From CAZJRB01 sp964547995 (GTDB taxonomy: Bacteria; Planctomycetota; Planctomycetia; Pirellulales; Thermoguttaceae), in contig CAZJRB010000027.1 in assembly GCA_964547995.1 (NCBI GenBank), positions 1 to 63,780 on the forward strand: 63,780 bases of DNA. The letters are read 5' to 3'. Both the position numbers and the translations under genes were made by a program. Below the pieces are notes generated by a model. That model had not been told where the DNA came from and made no database searches. It worked only from the letters and a program-made list of their open reading frames with translations. Positions 54,575 to 63,661 of the stretch are shown here, one piece after another; the stretch's first letter is position 1, and every line of letters starts with the position of its first letter.

Positions 54575-54844
54575 ATGACTATTACGAGAGAGCGGAAAAC
54601 GGAGCTGATTGGGGAATTTCGGCGGAGCGAGGATGATACGGGTTCCCCGGAGGTCCAAATTGCCATTCTGACAACCCGGATCAACGGGCTGACGGAGCAC
54701 CTTCAGGGGCACAAGAAGGACTTTGCCTGCCGGCGGGGTCTTCTGATGCTGGTGAGTCGCCGCCGGCGGCTGTTGGACTATCTCAAGAAGGTCGATCCGC
54801 AGCGTTACCTCGACATTATTCGACGTCTGGAGATCCGCAAGTAA
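54575..54844 (+). CDS. rpsO: 30S ribosomal protein S15
   Basis: The 89-residue protein MTITRERKTELIGEFRRSED, DTGSPEVQIAILTTRINGLT, then RRGLLMLVSRRRRLLDYLKK is S15 at its normal length. It binds 16S rRNA helix 22 early in assembly. It is followed by pnp, the widespread rpsO-pnp order. A hairpin CGGAGG-TGCG-CCTCCG (54851-54866) lies in the gap. Confidence 0.97.
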   Translation: MTITRERKTELIGEFRRSEDDTGSPEVQIAILTTRINGLTEHLQGHKKDFACRRGLLMLVSRRRRLLDYLKKVDPQRYLDIIRRLEIRK

Positions 54845-55017
54845 TCGCGGCGGAGGTGCGCCTCCGAGGTTGGCTCGGTCGCCGAGCGCGGCGTCGCTCA
54901 TGGATGTTCTTGTCCATTACAGGCGGCTCTGTTCCTTTTCGCCTGGGGAGAGTAAATGTTCCCTAGTTGTCATGCGGCCTCTTCTTGCGCCGTGCTCTGC
55001 TGGAGCTTGTAACCAGG

Positions 55018-57165
55018 ATGAAGACAGGTGAAACATTGAAAGTACGAGTTGAACGACAGATTGGGGCACAGACGTTTTCGATTGAAACGGGCGAACTCGC
55101 CAAGCAGGCGGCCGGGAGTTGCCTGGTGCAGTATGGAGAAACGGTCGTATTGGTAGCGACCGCGACCGGTCCCCCGCGGCCGGGAATCGATTTCTTTCCG
55201 CTGACTTGCGATTACCGGGAGCGCATGGCGGCGGCGGGGAAATTCGCCGGTGGATTCCTCAAACGAGAGGGACGCCCCACAACCAAGGAGACGCTGACGG
55301 CCCGGCTGATAGACCGCCCAATCCGGCCGCTCTTCAGCGAGGGATTCAACGACGAGGTGCAGGTCCAGGCCTTCGTGATGGCCAGCGACCGGCAGAACGA
55401 CGGCGACGTCCTGGCGATGAACGGGGCGTCGGCCGCCTTGTCCATTTCGCCAATGCCGTTCCTTGGCCCTATTGCCTCCGTTCGGATCGGGTACGTCGGC
55501 AAGGAGTTCATTCCTTTCCCCACTCAAGACGCATTGGAGGAAAGCGAACTCGACCTGATTGTTTCGGGCAGCAAGGACGCAATCTTGATGATCGAGGGTT
55601 TTGCCCGCGAATTCCCCGAGCAGTTGATGGGCGATGCGATCATGTTTGCGCATGGCGTGATTGGGGAGCTTTGCAGATTGCAGGAAGAATTCGTCGAGAA
55701 AGTCAACCCGGAAAAACCGCCCTTCGTACCGCCTGAGCCCGATAACCTGTTTGACACACTCAAGGAGAAGTATTACGACGCATTACGGGACGCCGAATCG
55801 ACCGAAGGCAAGCAAGCTCGCGGGGAGGCGTGCTCGGCGTTGAAGGAACGGGCCACCGAAGAAATGATCCCGGATCCCGAGGCCGAGGACGCCGTCGATC
55901 CGGGCCGGTTCAAACACGAGTGGCACGAGTTGGAGCGTCGGGTGGTCCGTGACCAGATTCTTTCGGGTACGCGCCCTGACGGCCGCGACAACACGTCGCT
56001 TCGCCCGATCGAGTGCAAGGTCGATCTGCTCCCTTGCGTCCACGGATCGGCATTGTTCCAGCGTGGTGAAACCCAGGCATTGATTACCCTTGCACTGGGT
56101 ACCGGGCGCGACGAGCAGCGCGTGGACGGGCTCTTCGAGGAGTATTCCGAGAAGTTCATGCTTCACTATTACTTTCCGCCGTTTTCGGTGGGCGAAGTCC
56201 GCCCGATCCGCGGGCCGGGACGCCGCGAAATCGGGCATGGAATGCTGGCGGAACGGAGCGTCAAGCCCGTTCTGCCCGCTCCCGACGAGTTCCCCTATAC
56301 CATTCGAATCGTCTCCGACATCCTCGAATCAAACGGGTCCAGCTCGATGGCAAGCGTCTGTGGCGCGACTTTGGGGTTGATGGCTGCGGGTGTTCCCATC
56401 AGCAATCCGGTTGCGGGGATCTCGGTGGGGTTGGTAAAGGAAGATGACCGTTGGGTCCTGCTTACCGACATTATTGGCGACGAGGATCACTTCGGCGACA
56501 TGGATTTCAAAGTTGCGGGAACACAAAACGGGGTTACCGGGATACAACTCGATCTGAAGATTCACGGAATCAACGAAGAGATCATCCGGGCGGCGTTGGC
56601 CCAATCGCGGGAAGCCCGTATCGAAATCCTCCGGAAAATGATGACTACGATCTCTCGGCCGAAGAAGGAGATCTCCGAATATGCCCCCCGGCTGTTGCGC
56701 ACCCATATCGACCCGGAGAAAATCGGCTTGTTGATCGGCCCCGGCGGCAAGATGATCCGCAGCATTCAGGAGACCACCGGCGCCTCGATCGAGGTCGAGG
56801 ACGACGGCACGGTAACGATCGCCTGTTACAGTGCCGACGGCGCGCGGGTTGCCATGGACAAGATTGAAGCCCTGACTGCCTCGGTCGAAATCGGCCGGAT
56901 CTACGACGGTCGTGTGACCAGCGTCAAGGATTTCGGGGCCTTTGTCGAAATTCTGCCGGGCAAGGATGGACTTTGCCACATCAGCGAGTTGTCCGACGGC
57001 TACGTCTCCAGCGTGTCCGACGTCTGCAAGGTCGGCGATCCGATGAAGGTCAAGGTCATATCGATCGACGATCAGGATCGCGTGAAACTCAGCCGCCGGG
57101 TCGCCATGAAGGAACTCGCGGAGACGGCCGGCGGCTCGGGCGACGATGCCGGATCCGGGGCCTAG
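55018..57165 (+). CDS. pnp: Polyribonucleotide nucleotidyltransferase
   Basis: ATG 55018 starts the 715-residue protein; an upstream ATG at 54967 would add a sequence unlike the family. Two RNase PH domains (~1-145 and ~325-550), a linking helical domain, a KH domain (KIGLLIGPGGKMIRSIQETT) and an S1 domain (GRIYDGRVTSVKDFGAFVEI) are in order. The phosphate-binding SSMASVCG motif is intact. It degrades RNA from the 3' end using phosphate. Confidence 0.96.
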   Translation: MKTGETLKVRVERQIGAQTFSIETGELAKQAAGSCLVQYGETVVLVATATGPPRPGIDFFPLTCDYRERMAAAGKFAGGFLKREGRPTTKETLTARLIDRPIRPLFSEGFNDEVQVQAFVMASDRQNDGDVLAMNGASAALSISPMPFLGPIASVRIGYVGKEFIPFPTQDALEESELDLIVSGSKDAILMIEGFAREFPEQLMGDAIMFAHGVIGELCRLQEEFVEKVNPEKPPFVPPEPDNLFDTLKEKYYDALRDAESTEGKQARGEACSALKERATEEMIPDPEAEDAVDPGRFKHEWHELERRVVRDQILSGTRPDGRDNTSLRPIECKVDLLPCVHGSALFQRGETQALITLALGTGRDEQRVDGLFEEYSEKFMLHYYFPPFSVGEVRPIRGPGRREIGHGMLAERSVKPVLPAPDEFPYTIRIVSDILESNGSSSMASVCGATLGLMAAGVPISNPVAGISVGLVKEDDRWVLLTDIIGDEDHFGDMDFKVAGTQNGVTGIQLDLKIHGINEEIIRAALAQSREARIEILRKMMTTISRPKKEISEYAPRLLRTHIDPEKIGLLIGPGGKMIRSIQETTGASIEVEDDGTVTIACYSADGARVAMDKIEALTASVEIGRIYDGRVTSVKDFGAFVEILPGKDGLCHISELSDGYVSSVSDVCKVGDPMKVKVISIDDQDRVKLSRRVAMKELAETAGGSGDDAGSGA

Positions 57166-57189
57166 CCGGGATGATTCATGGAACAACCA

Positions 57190-57300
57190 AGCAGGGGCAT
57201 CTTGCCTCCGTTGGGAATATCGAATATCGAGTGATGAATGTCGAATGTCTTCCGATTCGACCTTCAAAATTCACCCTTCAATATTCGTTATTCAAACCAA
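57190..57300. repeat. AT-rich degenerate repeat (GAATATCGAATATCGA-type)
   Basis: This spacer is much more AT-rich than its surroundings and contains repeated GAATRTCGAAT / AATATTCGTTATTC words that are partly complementary across the segment. It lies between pnp and the kinase. No protein is encoded. It looks like an intergenic repeat of unknown origin. Confidence 0.45.
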
Positions 57301-57384
57301 GAATCCGCCCTGGTCGGCGGTTTGCAGTATCACCGCGACAAACCCCACTTTGGTTGCGGCCTCGGCCGCACTAGGGAATGATGC

Positions 57385-58140
57385 ATGACTTCCTCGCCTC
57401 CTCCAAACGCCGACGAAACCAACCGGAGACTTCGGGAGCAGTACGAAGAGATTGCCCGGCTCACCGGGGCATTTGCGCATGAGATCAAGAACCCCCTGTC
57501 GACCATCCGCCTGAACGTGGAACTGTTGGCCGAAGACTTCCGCGAAGGCGATTCGCCGCGGGAGCGCCGAGGATTGCGAAAAGTCGAAGTGGTCCAGCGC
57601 GAGTGTCAGCGATTGCAGAACATCTTGGACGACTTCCTAAACTTTGCCAAGGTCCGCCAGCTCAACCTGCAACCGACCGACCTGAATGAGCAACTCAAGC
57701 GGGTGGTCGACTTCTTCCGCCCCAAAGCAGCCGAGACCGGCATCGAGGTCATCGACTACCTGGCCGGCGATTTACCCACGGTGCTCTTGGACCGCGAACT
57801 GTTTTACGGGGCGCTGCTGAACCTGGTCCTCAACGCCGAGCAGGCCATGCCCAACGGCGGGCAACTGGTCGCCCGAACCTACGAAACCGCCGACGGCGTC
57901 GCACTGGACTTGATCGATACCGGCTGCGGCATGGAAGAGAAAACCCGTGTCCACATCTTCGATGCGTTTTTCTCGACCAAGAGTGGCGGATCGGGCCTGG
58001 GACTGCCCACCGCGCGCAAGATCATCGAGGGCCACGGGGGCAGTATCTCCGCGCAAAGCGAGCCGGGCCGGGGCACCCAGTTCACCGTCAAACTACCCGT
58101 CCCCGCGCGACTGACCGGCGACGTGGAGGCGGGCGATTAG
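57385..58140 (+). CDS. Sensor histidine kinase (soluble, NtrB-like)
   Basis: The 251-residue protein has no TM helix or PAS domain. The phospho-accepting His32 lies in GAFAHEIKNPLST. The HATPase region shows N (NLVLNAEQAMPNGG), G1 (DTGCGM), F (FDAFFSTK) and G2 (SGGSGLGLPTARKI) boxes. It probably forms a two-component pair with the NtrC-type regulator at 61311, from which it is now separated by the R-M cassette. Its input may be a protein partner, as it has no sensor domain. Confidence 0.9.
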   Translation: MTSSPPPNADETNRRLREQYEEIARLTGAFAHEIKNPLSTIRLNVELLAEDFREGDSPRERRGLRKVEVVQRECQRLQNILDDFLNFAKVRQLNLQPTDLNEQLKRVVDFFRPKAAETGIEVIDYLAGDLPTVLLDRELFYGALLNLVLNAEQAMPNGGQLVARTYETADGVALDLIDTGCGMEEKTRVHIFDAFFSTKSGGSGLGLPTARKIIEGHGGSISAQSEPGRGTQFTVKLPVPARLTGDVEAGD

Positions 58141-58367
58141 ATTTTGGCCGTTTTCTGCAAATGGTACGAATTCTTTCACAAAAGCTCTAACCGGTCTGCC
58201 CTCCTTTTCTGCCTTCGGTCAAGATTTCAGCGGCATTCCGGCTCGAACGCTTGACGACACCGCCAGATGACGGTAGGCTACACCCTCCACCACATTCCGA
58301 TTCCCGGCAAACGGTAGTCGGGATAGAATAACAAACTCGAGCGCCGTTGGAGGCAGAAACCAAAAGA

Positions 58368-59117
58368 ATGTCCGCCATAGCCGCCTCCATCTTCAGATGT
58401 TGCGTCAAGGCCATCCGCGCCGGTGAACTCATCGTACGCGAGAGTTCCAAAGACAAGGAATTCCACTTCCAGAATTGGTTCAAAACCCGCCTCGGAGACA
58501 CGCAATTTAACTTCGAGCAGGGCGGCCGCAACAGTTACCCGGACTTCACGTTAGTGAAATTCACGGAAGGCTACGAATGCAAGGGATTGGCCTATCCAGG
58601 ACGTGATGCGAGTTTTGACTCCAATAGCCAGGTACCGACCGGCTTCCATAATGGCCGGACTATCTACTACGTCTTTGGGCGATATCCGAAGAATCCTGAC
58701 GGGGACAGCTACCCCGTGCTCGACCTCGTCATCTGCCACGGTGACTTCCTGAACGCCGACCATGAATATGTCCACAAGAACAAGAGCGTGAAGGGCTTCG
58801 GCAGCTACGGCGACATTCTGATCCGGGACCGCAAGATGTACGTCGTGCCAACACCATTTCACCTTGTGGATGGCGTCGCACATCAGCAACCCCTGATTCT
58901 TCCATCCCATGGCAAACCAGGCGCCGGATTTGTCGAAGCAGAAACACTCACGCGCGTTGAGGCCGACGAGCTAATTGTGGGTTACTCCTTCGACCTTCGA
59001 ACGAATGAGCTTGTCCCCGAAAAGGTATCCAACCCCGGTGCCGGCGCAGCGCACAGATTCCGGGCCTGGAGACTTGAGGGGGCGAAAGCTGAGACAGTTT
59101 CCATGCGGGCCACTTAG
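58368..59117 (+). CDS. Restriction endonuclease of the PD-(D/E)XK type
   Basis: ATG 58368 is used; an upstream TTG (58347) would add 7 residues. The 249-residue protein has the nuclease motif PD-x10-ECK: Pro58-Asp59 ... Glu70-Cys71-Lys72. It is followed 13-22 bases later by a methyltransferase gene, so this is the cutting half of a type II-like restriction-modification system. The recognition site cannot be inferred. Base composition is visibly less GC-rich than the flanking kinase and regulator genes. Confidence 0.8.
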   Translation: MSAIAASIFRCCVKAIRAGELIVRESSKDKEFHFQNWFKTRLGDTQFNFEQGGRNSYPDFTLVKFTEGYECKGLAYPGRDASFDSNSQVPTGFHNGRTIYYVFGRYPKNPDGDSYPVLDLVICHGDFLNADHEYVHKNKSVKGFGSYGDILIRDRKMYVVPTPFHLVDGVAHQQPLILPSHGKPGAGFVEAETLTRVEADELIVGYSFDLRTNELVPEKVSNPGAGAAHRFRAWRLEGAKAETVSMRAT

Positions 59118-59139
59118 ATGGACTTAAGAGGTGCAAGAT

Positions 59140-61254
59140 TTGAAACTAATCGAAACAGACGTATTCTCATTCGAGTTCCTCTCACAGATCGGGGAGCGAG
59201 AGAGCTGGCGTAAGGAGGTGCATAGGCCCATCTACCACGTTCACAAGTGGTGGGCGAAGCGCCTGGGAACCGTCTTTCGCGGCATCCTCCTCGGCTGCAC
59301 CTTGGAACCAAATGACGACCTTCAGGAAGAGTTCTACCGCCAGCATGACTTCTCTCGGTTCACGGTTTTCGACCCTTTTATGGGCTCTGGGACAACTATT
59401 GGCGAGGCCCACAAACTTGGATTCCCGGCTCTCGGTCGCGACATCAATCCCGTTGCGGTCAATGCTGTACGGGTCGCTCTTGGCCCCCTCGATCGGCGAC
59501 GCATCCAAGTCGCATTTGACGAACTCTCGGACACGGTCGGCGACCGAATCCGCTCTCTCTACCGTTTCGAAGATTTCCAGAAACGGACACGTGAGGTCCT
59601 GTATCACTTTTGGGTCATGCAAACAAGCTGCCCAGCTTGCCGAAGCAGTGTGGATTTGTTTCCCTCTTACGTCTTCGCTAGGAATGCCTGTCCTAAACGG
59701 AAGCCACAAGTTCAGATTCTCTGTCCATCGTGCGGAAAGATATTCCCTAGCCTGTACGGGGAGAAATCTGCTTCTTGCCCATCCTGCGAACACCGCTTCA
59801 ATCCAGAGAGCGGTCCAGCGAGGGGGCTAAAGGCAACGTGCCCGCATTGCACGCACTGCTTCAGAATTATCGACGCCGTAAAAAGGACACGCCCGCCGTT
59901 TCGTCATTACGCCAAACTCGTACTCAGACCAGACGGCGCCAAGGAATACTTGCCCACGTCGTTGGCAGACCAGAAAGCGTACACGGAGTGTTCCAGAACC
60001 TTGAACAAACTCGTTGAGAACGACGAGATCGCCCTTCCCGCTCTTGCCTTGGAAGACGGCTATAACACTCGCCAGGCAATAGGCTACGGATTCTTCACCT
60101 GGGCCGACTTCTTCAATGACCGTCAACTCTTGGCCCTTTCCCTTCTTCGTTCGGCAATCACCGATTTATCGGACGACATGGCTCGAAATGCTTTCCTGAC
60201 ACTCTTTTCCGGCGTGCTAGAGTTCAACAATCTCTTTGCCTCCTACAAGGGGGAGGGCACGGGCGCCGTGCGACACATGTTCTCCCACCACATCCTCAAA
60301 CCTGAGCGGCGGCCGATTGAGGCCAATGTCTGGGGTACCCCCAAGAGTTCCGGATCTTTCTCCAACCTTTATCGCAGCCGCTTAGTCCGAGCGATCGAGT
60401 ATCGCGCAATGCCGTATGAAGTGAACGGTACTGGCAAGGAGAAGGGCTTGGTCTGCTCACCGCCTTTCGCCGGGAACCTGCATCGATGGGGCGACAAACT
60501 CACGGCACGTGGCATTGCTCTGTCATGCGGCGATTCGTCAGTGACGGGCCTCCCTGACAGAAGTATGGACCTGATTGTGACCGACCCGCCTTTCTTCGAT
60601 AACGTCCACTACTCAGAACTCGCAGACTTCTTCTATGCCTGGCAGCAGACCGGAGACGCCAAGACCACGCGCAGCGAGCGCGAAGTCCAGGACCCGGACG
60701 TTTATAAGTTTGCAGCAAAATTGCGGTCCGTCTACCGTGAGTGCCACCGTGTCCTCAAGCATGATGGGATCTTCGTTTTCACGTATCACCATTCTCGCGA
60801 CGAAGGATGGACAGCGGTAGCCGACGCCATCCTCGGCGCGGATTTCCTGGTAGTAAACTCCCATCCAGTGAAAGCCGAGATGTCCGTTGCGACCCCGAAG
60901 TCACAGGCAAAGGAACCGATTCAGCTAGATATTGTGATTGTCTGCCGGAAAACGCAGGCCGACTGTAAACCGAAAAGGATCTCGCCCAAACAAGCCGTTG
61001 TTTCTGCAAAAAGCAAGCTCAAGCGCCTACACGAAGTTGGAATCAAGCTATCTCGGAGCGATTGCAGAATCGTCATGTTTGGACAACTTCTTACCACGCT
61101 CCGTTCGGCCAGCGAGGTAGACCAGATCATAAAACATGTCGACCGCGAGAGCGCGAAGCCACTGGATTTCGATCCCATCCCGAGCTACCAACCTCCACAC
61201 GATGTCAGAGCCAAACTGCCCCAACGGGTTGTACAAAGGACTTTGTTTGACTAG
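59140..61254 (+). CDS. DNA methyltransferase with zinc-ribbon insertions (R-M partner)
   Basis: AAGAGG (59126-59131) lies 8 bases before TTG 59140, which I prefer; GTG 59131 (in frame, overlapping the site) is the alternative. Counting from GTG, the 707-residue protein has the SAM-binding motif DPFMGSGTT at residues 81-89 and the catalytic DPPF at 485-488 (TDPPFFDNVHYSE). Between them are Cys pairs at 167/170, 198/201, 216/219 and 237/240/243, forming zinc ribbons. The N-terminal HKWWAKR block is shared with DUF1156-type enzymes. The order SAM motif, target domain, catalytic motif is alpha-like. It protects host DNA from the adjacent nuclease; N6-adenine or N4-cytosine methylation is expected from DPPF. 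Confidence 0.85.
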   Translation: MKLIETDVFSFEFLSQIGERESWRKEVHRPIYHVHKWWAKRLGTVFRGILLGCTLEPNDDLQEEFYRQHDFSRFTVFDPFMGSGTTIGEAHKLGFPALGRDINPVAVNAVRVALGPLDRRRIQVAFDELSDTVGDRIRSLYRFEDFQKRTREVLYHFWVMQTSCPACRSSVDLFPSYVFARNACPKRKPQVQILCPSCGKIFPSLYGEKSASCPSCEHRFNPESGPARGLKATCPHCTHCFRIIDAVKRTRPPFRHYAKLVLRPDGAKEYLPTSLADQKAYTECSRTLNKLVENDEIALPALALEDGYNTRQAIGYGFFTWADFFNDRQLLALSLLRSAITDLSDDMARNAFLTLFSGVLEFNNLFASYKGEGTGAVRHMFSHHILKPERRPIEANVWGTPKSSGSFSNLYRSRLVRAIEYRAMPYEVNGTGKEKGLVCSPPFAGNLHRWGDKLTARGIALSCGDSSVTGLPDRSMDLIVTDPPFFDNVHYSELADFFYAWQQTGDAKTTRSEREVQDPDVYKFAAKLRSVYRECHRVLKHDGIFVFTYHHSRDEGWTAVADAILGADFLVVNSHPVKAEMSVATPKSQAKEPIQLDIVIVCRKTQADCKPKRISPKQAVVSAKSKLKRLHEVGIKLSRSDCRIVMFGQLLTTLRSASEVDQIIKHVDRESAKPLDFDPIPSYQPPHDVRAKLPQRVVQRTLFD

Positions 61255-61310
61255 ATCTCTCACGAGACGTGTAATGGTTCCCATTGCAGCCTTGCGATAT
61301 GATTACCGCC

Positions 61311-62705
61311 ATGAGTAGCACAAAGCCCGAGAAACCGACCGGACCCCCGATTCGAGTGCTGGTCGTTGACAACGACAAGGCACACGCTGAAGTGGTGGCC
61401 GAAAGCCTCGATCGGGTGGGGTTTCAGTGCCGGGTGGCCGGCTCGGGAACCGAGGGGGCAGAAATCCTTGATGAAGAGACGTTCGATGTCGTCATTACCG
61501 ACCTGATGATGAGCGACATTGACGGGCTGGGAATCCTCGCGCGAGCAAAAGCTGCCCAGCCCGATGCCCAAGTGATCCTCATTACCGGCCACGGGACTGT
61601 GCCCTCGGCGGTCGAGGCCATGCAGCAAGGGGCGTTCAACTACCTGTTGAAGCCGCTTGACATCAACCAGCTCCGCGTGATTACCGAGAAGGCGGCGGAG
61701 AGTTCCCGCCTGCGACGGACGAACATCGAGCTGCGGCGCCGGCTCGACGAGCGGTTCGGTTTCGAGGGCGTCATCGGCGACAGCCCGCAGATGCGCGACG
61801 TCATCGAGCGCCTCAAACGCATCGCCCCGACCGACGCCAGCGTGCTCATCCAGGGCGAGACCGGCACCGGCAAGGAGCTTGTCGCCCAGGCGATCCACCA
61901 GAACAACCCTCGCCGGAAGAACAAGCCCTTCGTCGCGCTGAACTGTGCCGCGCTGAGCGAGAACATCCTCGAGAGCGAACTGTTCGGACACGTCAAGGGG
62001 GCGTTTACCGACGCCTCGGCCGACCGCGTCGGCAAGTTCGAGTACGCCGACGGCGGGACGATGTTCCTCGACGAGGTCGGCGACATGCCGCTGGCCACGC
62101 AGATCAAGCTGCTTCGCGTGCTGGAGAACGGGCAGATCACGCGCGTCGGATCGAACACTCCAATCAAAGTCAACGTGCGCATCCTTTCGGCGACGAACCA
62201 GAACCTGGAGGACGCGGTCGAGGCCGGCACCTTCCGCAGCGACCTGTATCACCGGCTGAAGGTCGTCACCATCCGCCTGCCGACGCTGACCGAGCGGAGC
62301 CCCGATATCCCGATCCTGATCGACTACTTTATCAAGCAATATGCCAAGCAGCACCGCAAGCAGATCAAGGGCATGTCGCCGGCGGCGCGGCACAAGCTGT
62401 TGACGTTCGCCTGGCCGGGGAACGTCCGGCAGCTTCGCAACGTCGTCGAGAGCATGGTGGTGGTCGACTACGACGGCCTGCTCGACGCGGACGACCTGCC
62501 CGAGGAGCTGGCCGAGCCCGTCGAAGCGGGCGAGCCGATAGGCACATCGCTGGCCACCCTGGTCGGCAAGCCGCTCGAAGAGATCGAGAAGCTGTTCATC
62601 ACCGAAACGCTACGAGTAACCGGCGGCAACCGCGAAGACGCCGCCGGAATGCTCGGGATCGGGCAAAGGACGCTGTATCGGAAGATCAAGGAATATGGGT
62701 TGTGA
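61311..62705 (+). CDS. Sigma-54-dependent response regulator (NtrC family)
   Basis: ATG 61311 is chosen; ATGs at 61299 and 61284 are in frame and none has a good Shine-Dalgarno. The 464-residue protein has a receiver domain with phospho-acceptor Asp64 (DVVITDLMM), acidic pocket VDND and Lys in LLKPLD. The AAA+ domain (Walker A GETGTGKE, Walker B MFLDEVG) and Fis-type C-terminus (AAGMLGIGQRTLYRKIKEY) follow. The sigma-54 contact loop is GAFTDA (residues 230-235) instead of GAFTGA. It is probably the partner of the kinase at 57385. Confidence 0.93.
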   Translation: MSSTKPEKPTGPPIRVLVVDNDKAHAEVVAESLDRVGFQCRVAGSGTEGAEILDEETFDVVITDLMMSDIDGLGILARAKAAQPDAQVILITGHGTVPSAVEAMQQGAFNYLLKPLDINQLRVITEKAAESSRLRRTNIELRRRLDERFGFEGVIGDSPQMRDVIERLKRIAPTDASVLIQGETGTGKELVAQAIHQNNPRRKNKPFVALNCAALSENILESELFGHVKGAFTDASADRVGKFEYADGGTMFLDEVGDMPLATQIKLLRVLENGQITRVGSNTPIKVNVRILSATNQNLEDAVEAGTFRSDLYHRLKVVTIRLPTLTERSPDIPILIDYFIKQYAKQHRKQIKGMSPAARHKLLTFAWPGNVRQLRNVVESMVVVDYDGLLDADDLPEELAEPVEAGEPIGTSLATLVGKPLEEIEKLFITETLRVTGGNREDAAGMLGIGQRTLYRKIKEYGL

Positions 62706-62739
62706 GGAAGAAAAGAGCAAGAGAACAGGAGGCAGGATC

Positions 62740-62765
62740 GGCCAGAACGTTCTGGCCCGTTTTTT
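62740..62765 (+). terminator. Rho-independent terminator after the NtrC-type gene
   Basis: GGCCAGAACGTTCTGGCC (62740-62757) is a perfect palindrome (7-pair stem, ACGT loop) followed by CGTTTTTT. It ends the transcript 35 bases after the stop codon. Confidence 0.85.
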
Positions 62766-62924
62766 CGCGCCGTCGTTTACCCACAACGCAGACAAATAGT
62801 CCTGAACGGTCCTGAAATGCTCTGTAGAAAACCACGAACTACGCGGGCTTCAGAACCGTACTTGTGTTTGTGAGTAGGACGAGCAAATCCCCAAGGACGG
62901 TATTGATCACCGCGTGGACGGTTG

Positions 62925-63661
62925 CCCAAAAGGCAATTTCTGCCTATTCTCACAAAGAAGGTTATTTGCAGGCGGATGCTTACGGCGGTTACGACGGGAT
63001 TTACTTGGGGTCGGGCGGCAAGATCGTCGAGGTGGCATGTTGGACGCATTGCCGCCGGTACTGGTGGGAGGCCCGCACGACCGATTCCCGCCGCGCGCAT
63101 CACGCGTTGGGGCACATCGGGCGACTGTATCAACTCGAAGACCAGTTGCGTGAGCGGACCGATAACCGGCGACGTGATCTGCGCATCGAGCACGCGTTGC
63201 CGATCCTCGACGAGTTCCGCGCGTGGATCGACGATCAGGCTGGTTCGCTACTTCCCAAGAGCCCGATCGCCCAGGCGCTCACCTACACGACGAACCAGTG
63301 GGAGGCGTTGCAGCGATACACGGAAGATGGACGGCTGTCGATCGACAATAACATTTCGGAGAGGACGGTGAAGATCCCGGCCATCGGACGCAAGAACTGG
63401 CTCTTTGTCGCGAGCGAAAGCGGCGGCCGGCGTGCGGCGATCTTGTTCAGCCTGGTGGCCAGTTGCAAAGCAAACCAAGTCGAGCCGTTTGCCTACCTTC
63501 GCGACGTCTTCACTCGCATGCCGACACAGCCAGCCGATTCCCTCGACGAGCTGCTGCCGGACGTCTGGCTCGCATCGCATCCCGAACACCGCTGGGAGAT
63601 CGACGATGTTCGCCGCAAGGAGCGCCACTCCCGCCGCCGCACTGGGCGCCCACGCACCTGA
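62925..63661 (+). pseudogene. IS66 family transposase, 5'-truncated
   Basis: From about residue 22 of the visible frame the sequence matches IS66 TnpC: EGYLQADAYGGYDGIY, CWTHCRRYW, DNNISERTVKIPAIGRKNWL, and the IS66 C-terminal LPDVW. Upstream of ~62925 the frame has no similarity to the family, so about half of the ~500-residue transposase including the first catalytic Asp is missing. The accessory IS66 genes (tnpA, tnpB) are also absent. A dead remnant. Confidence 0.88.
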
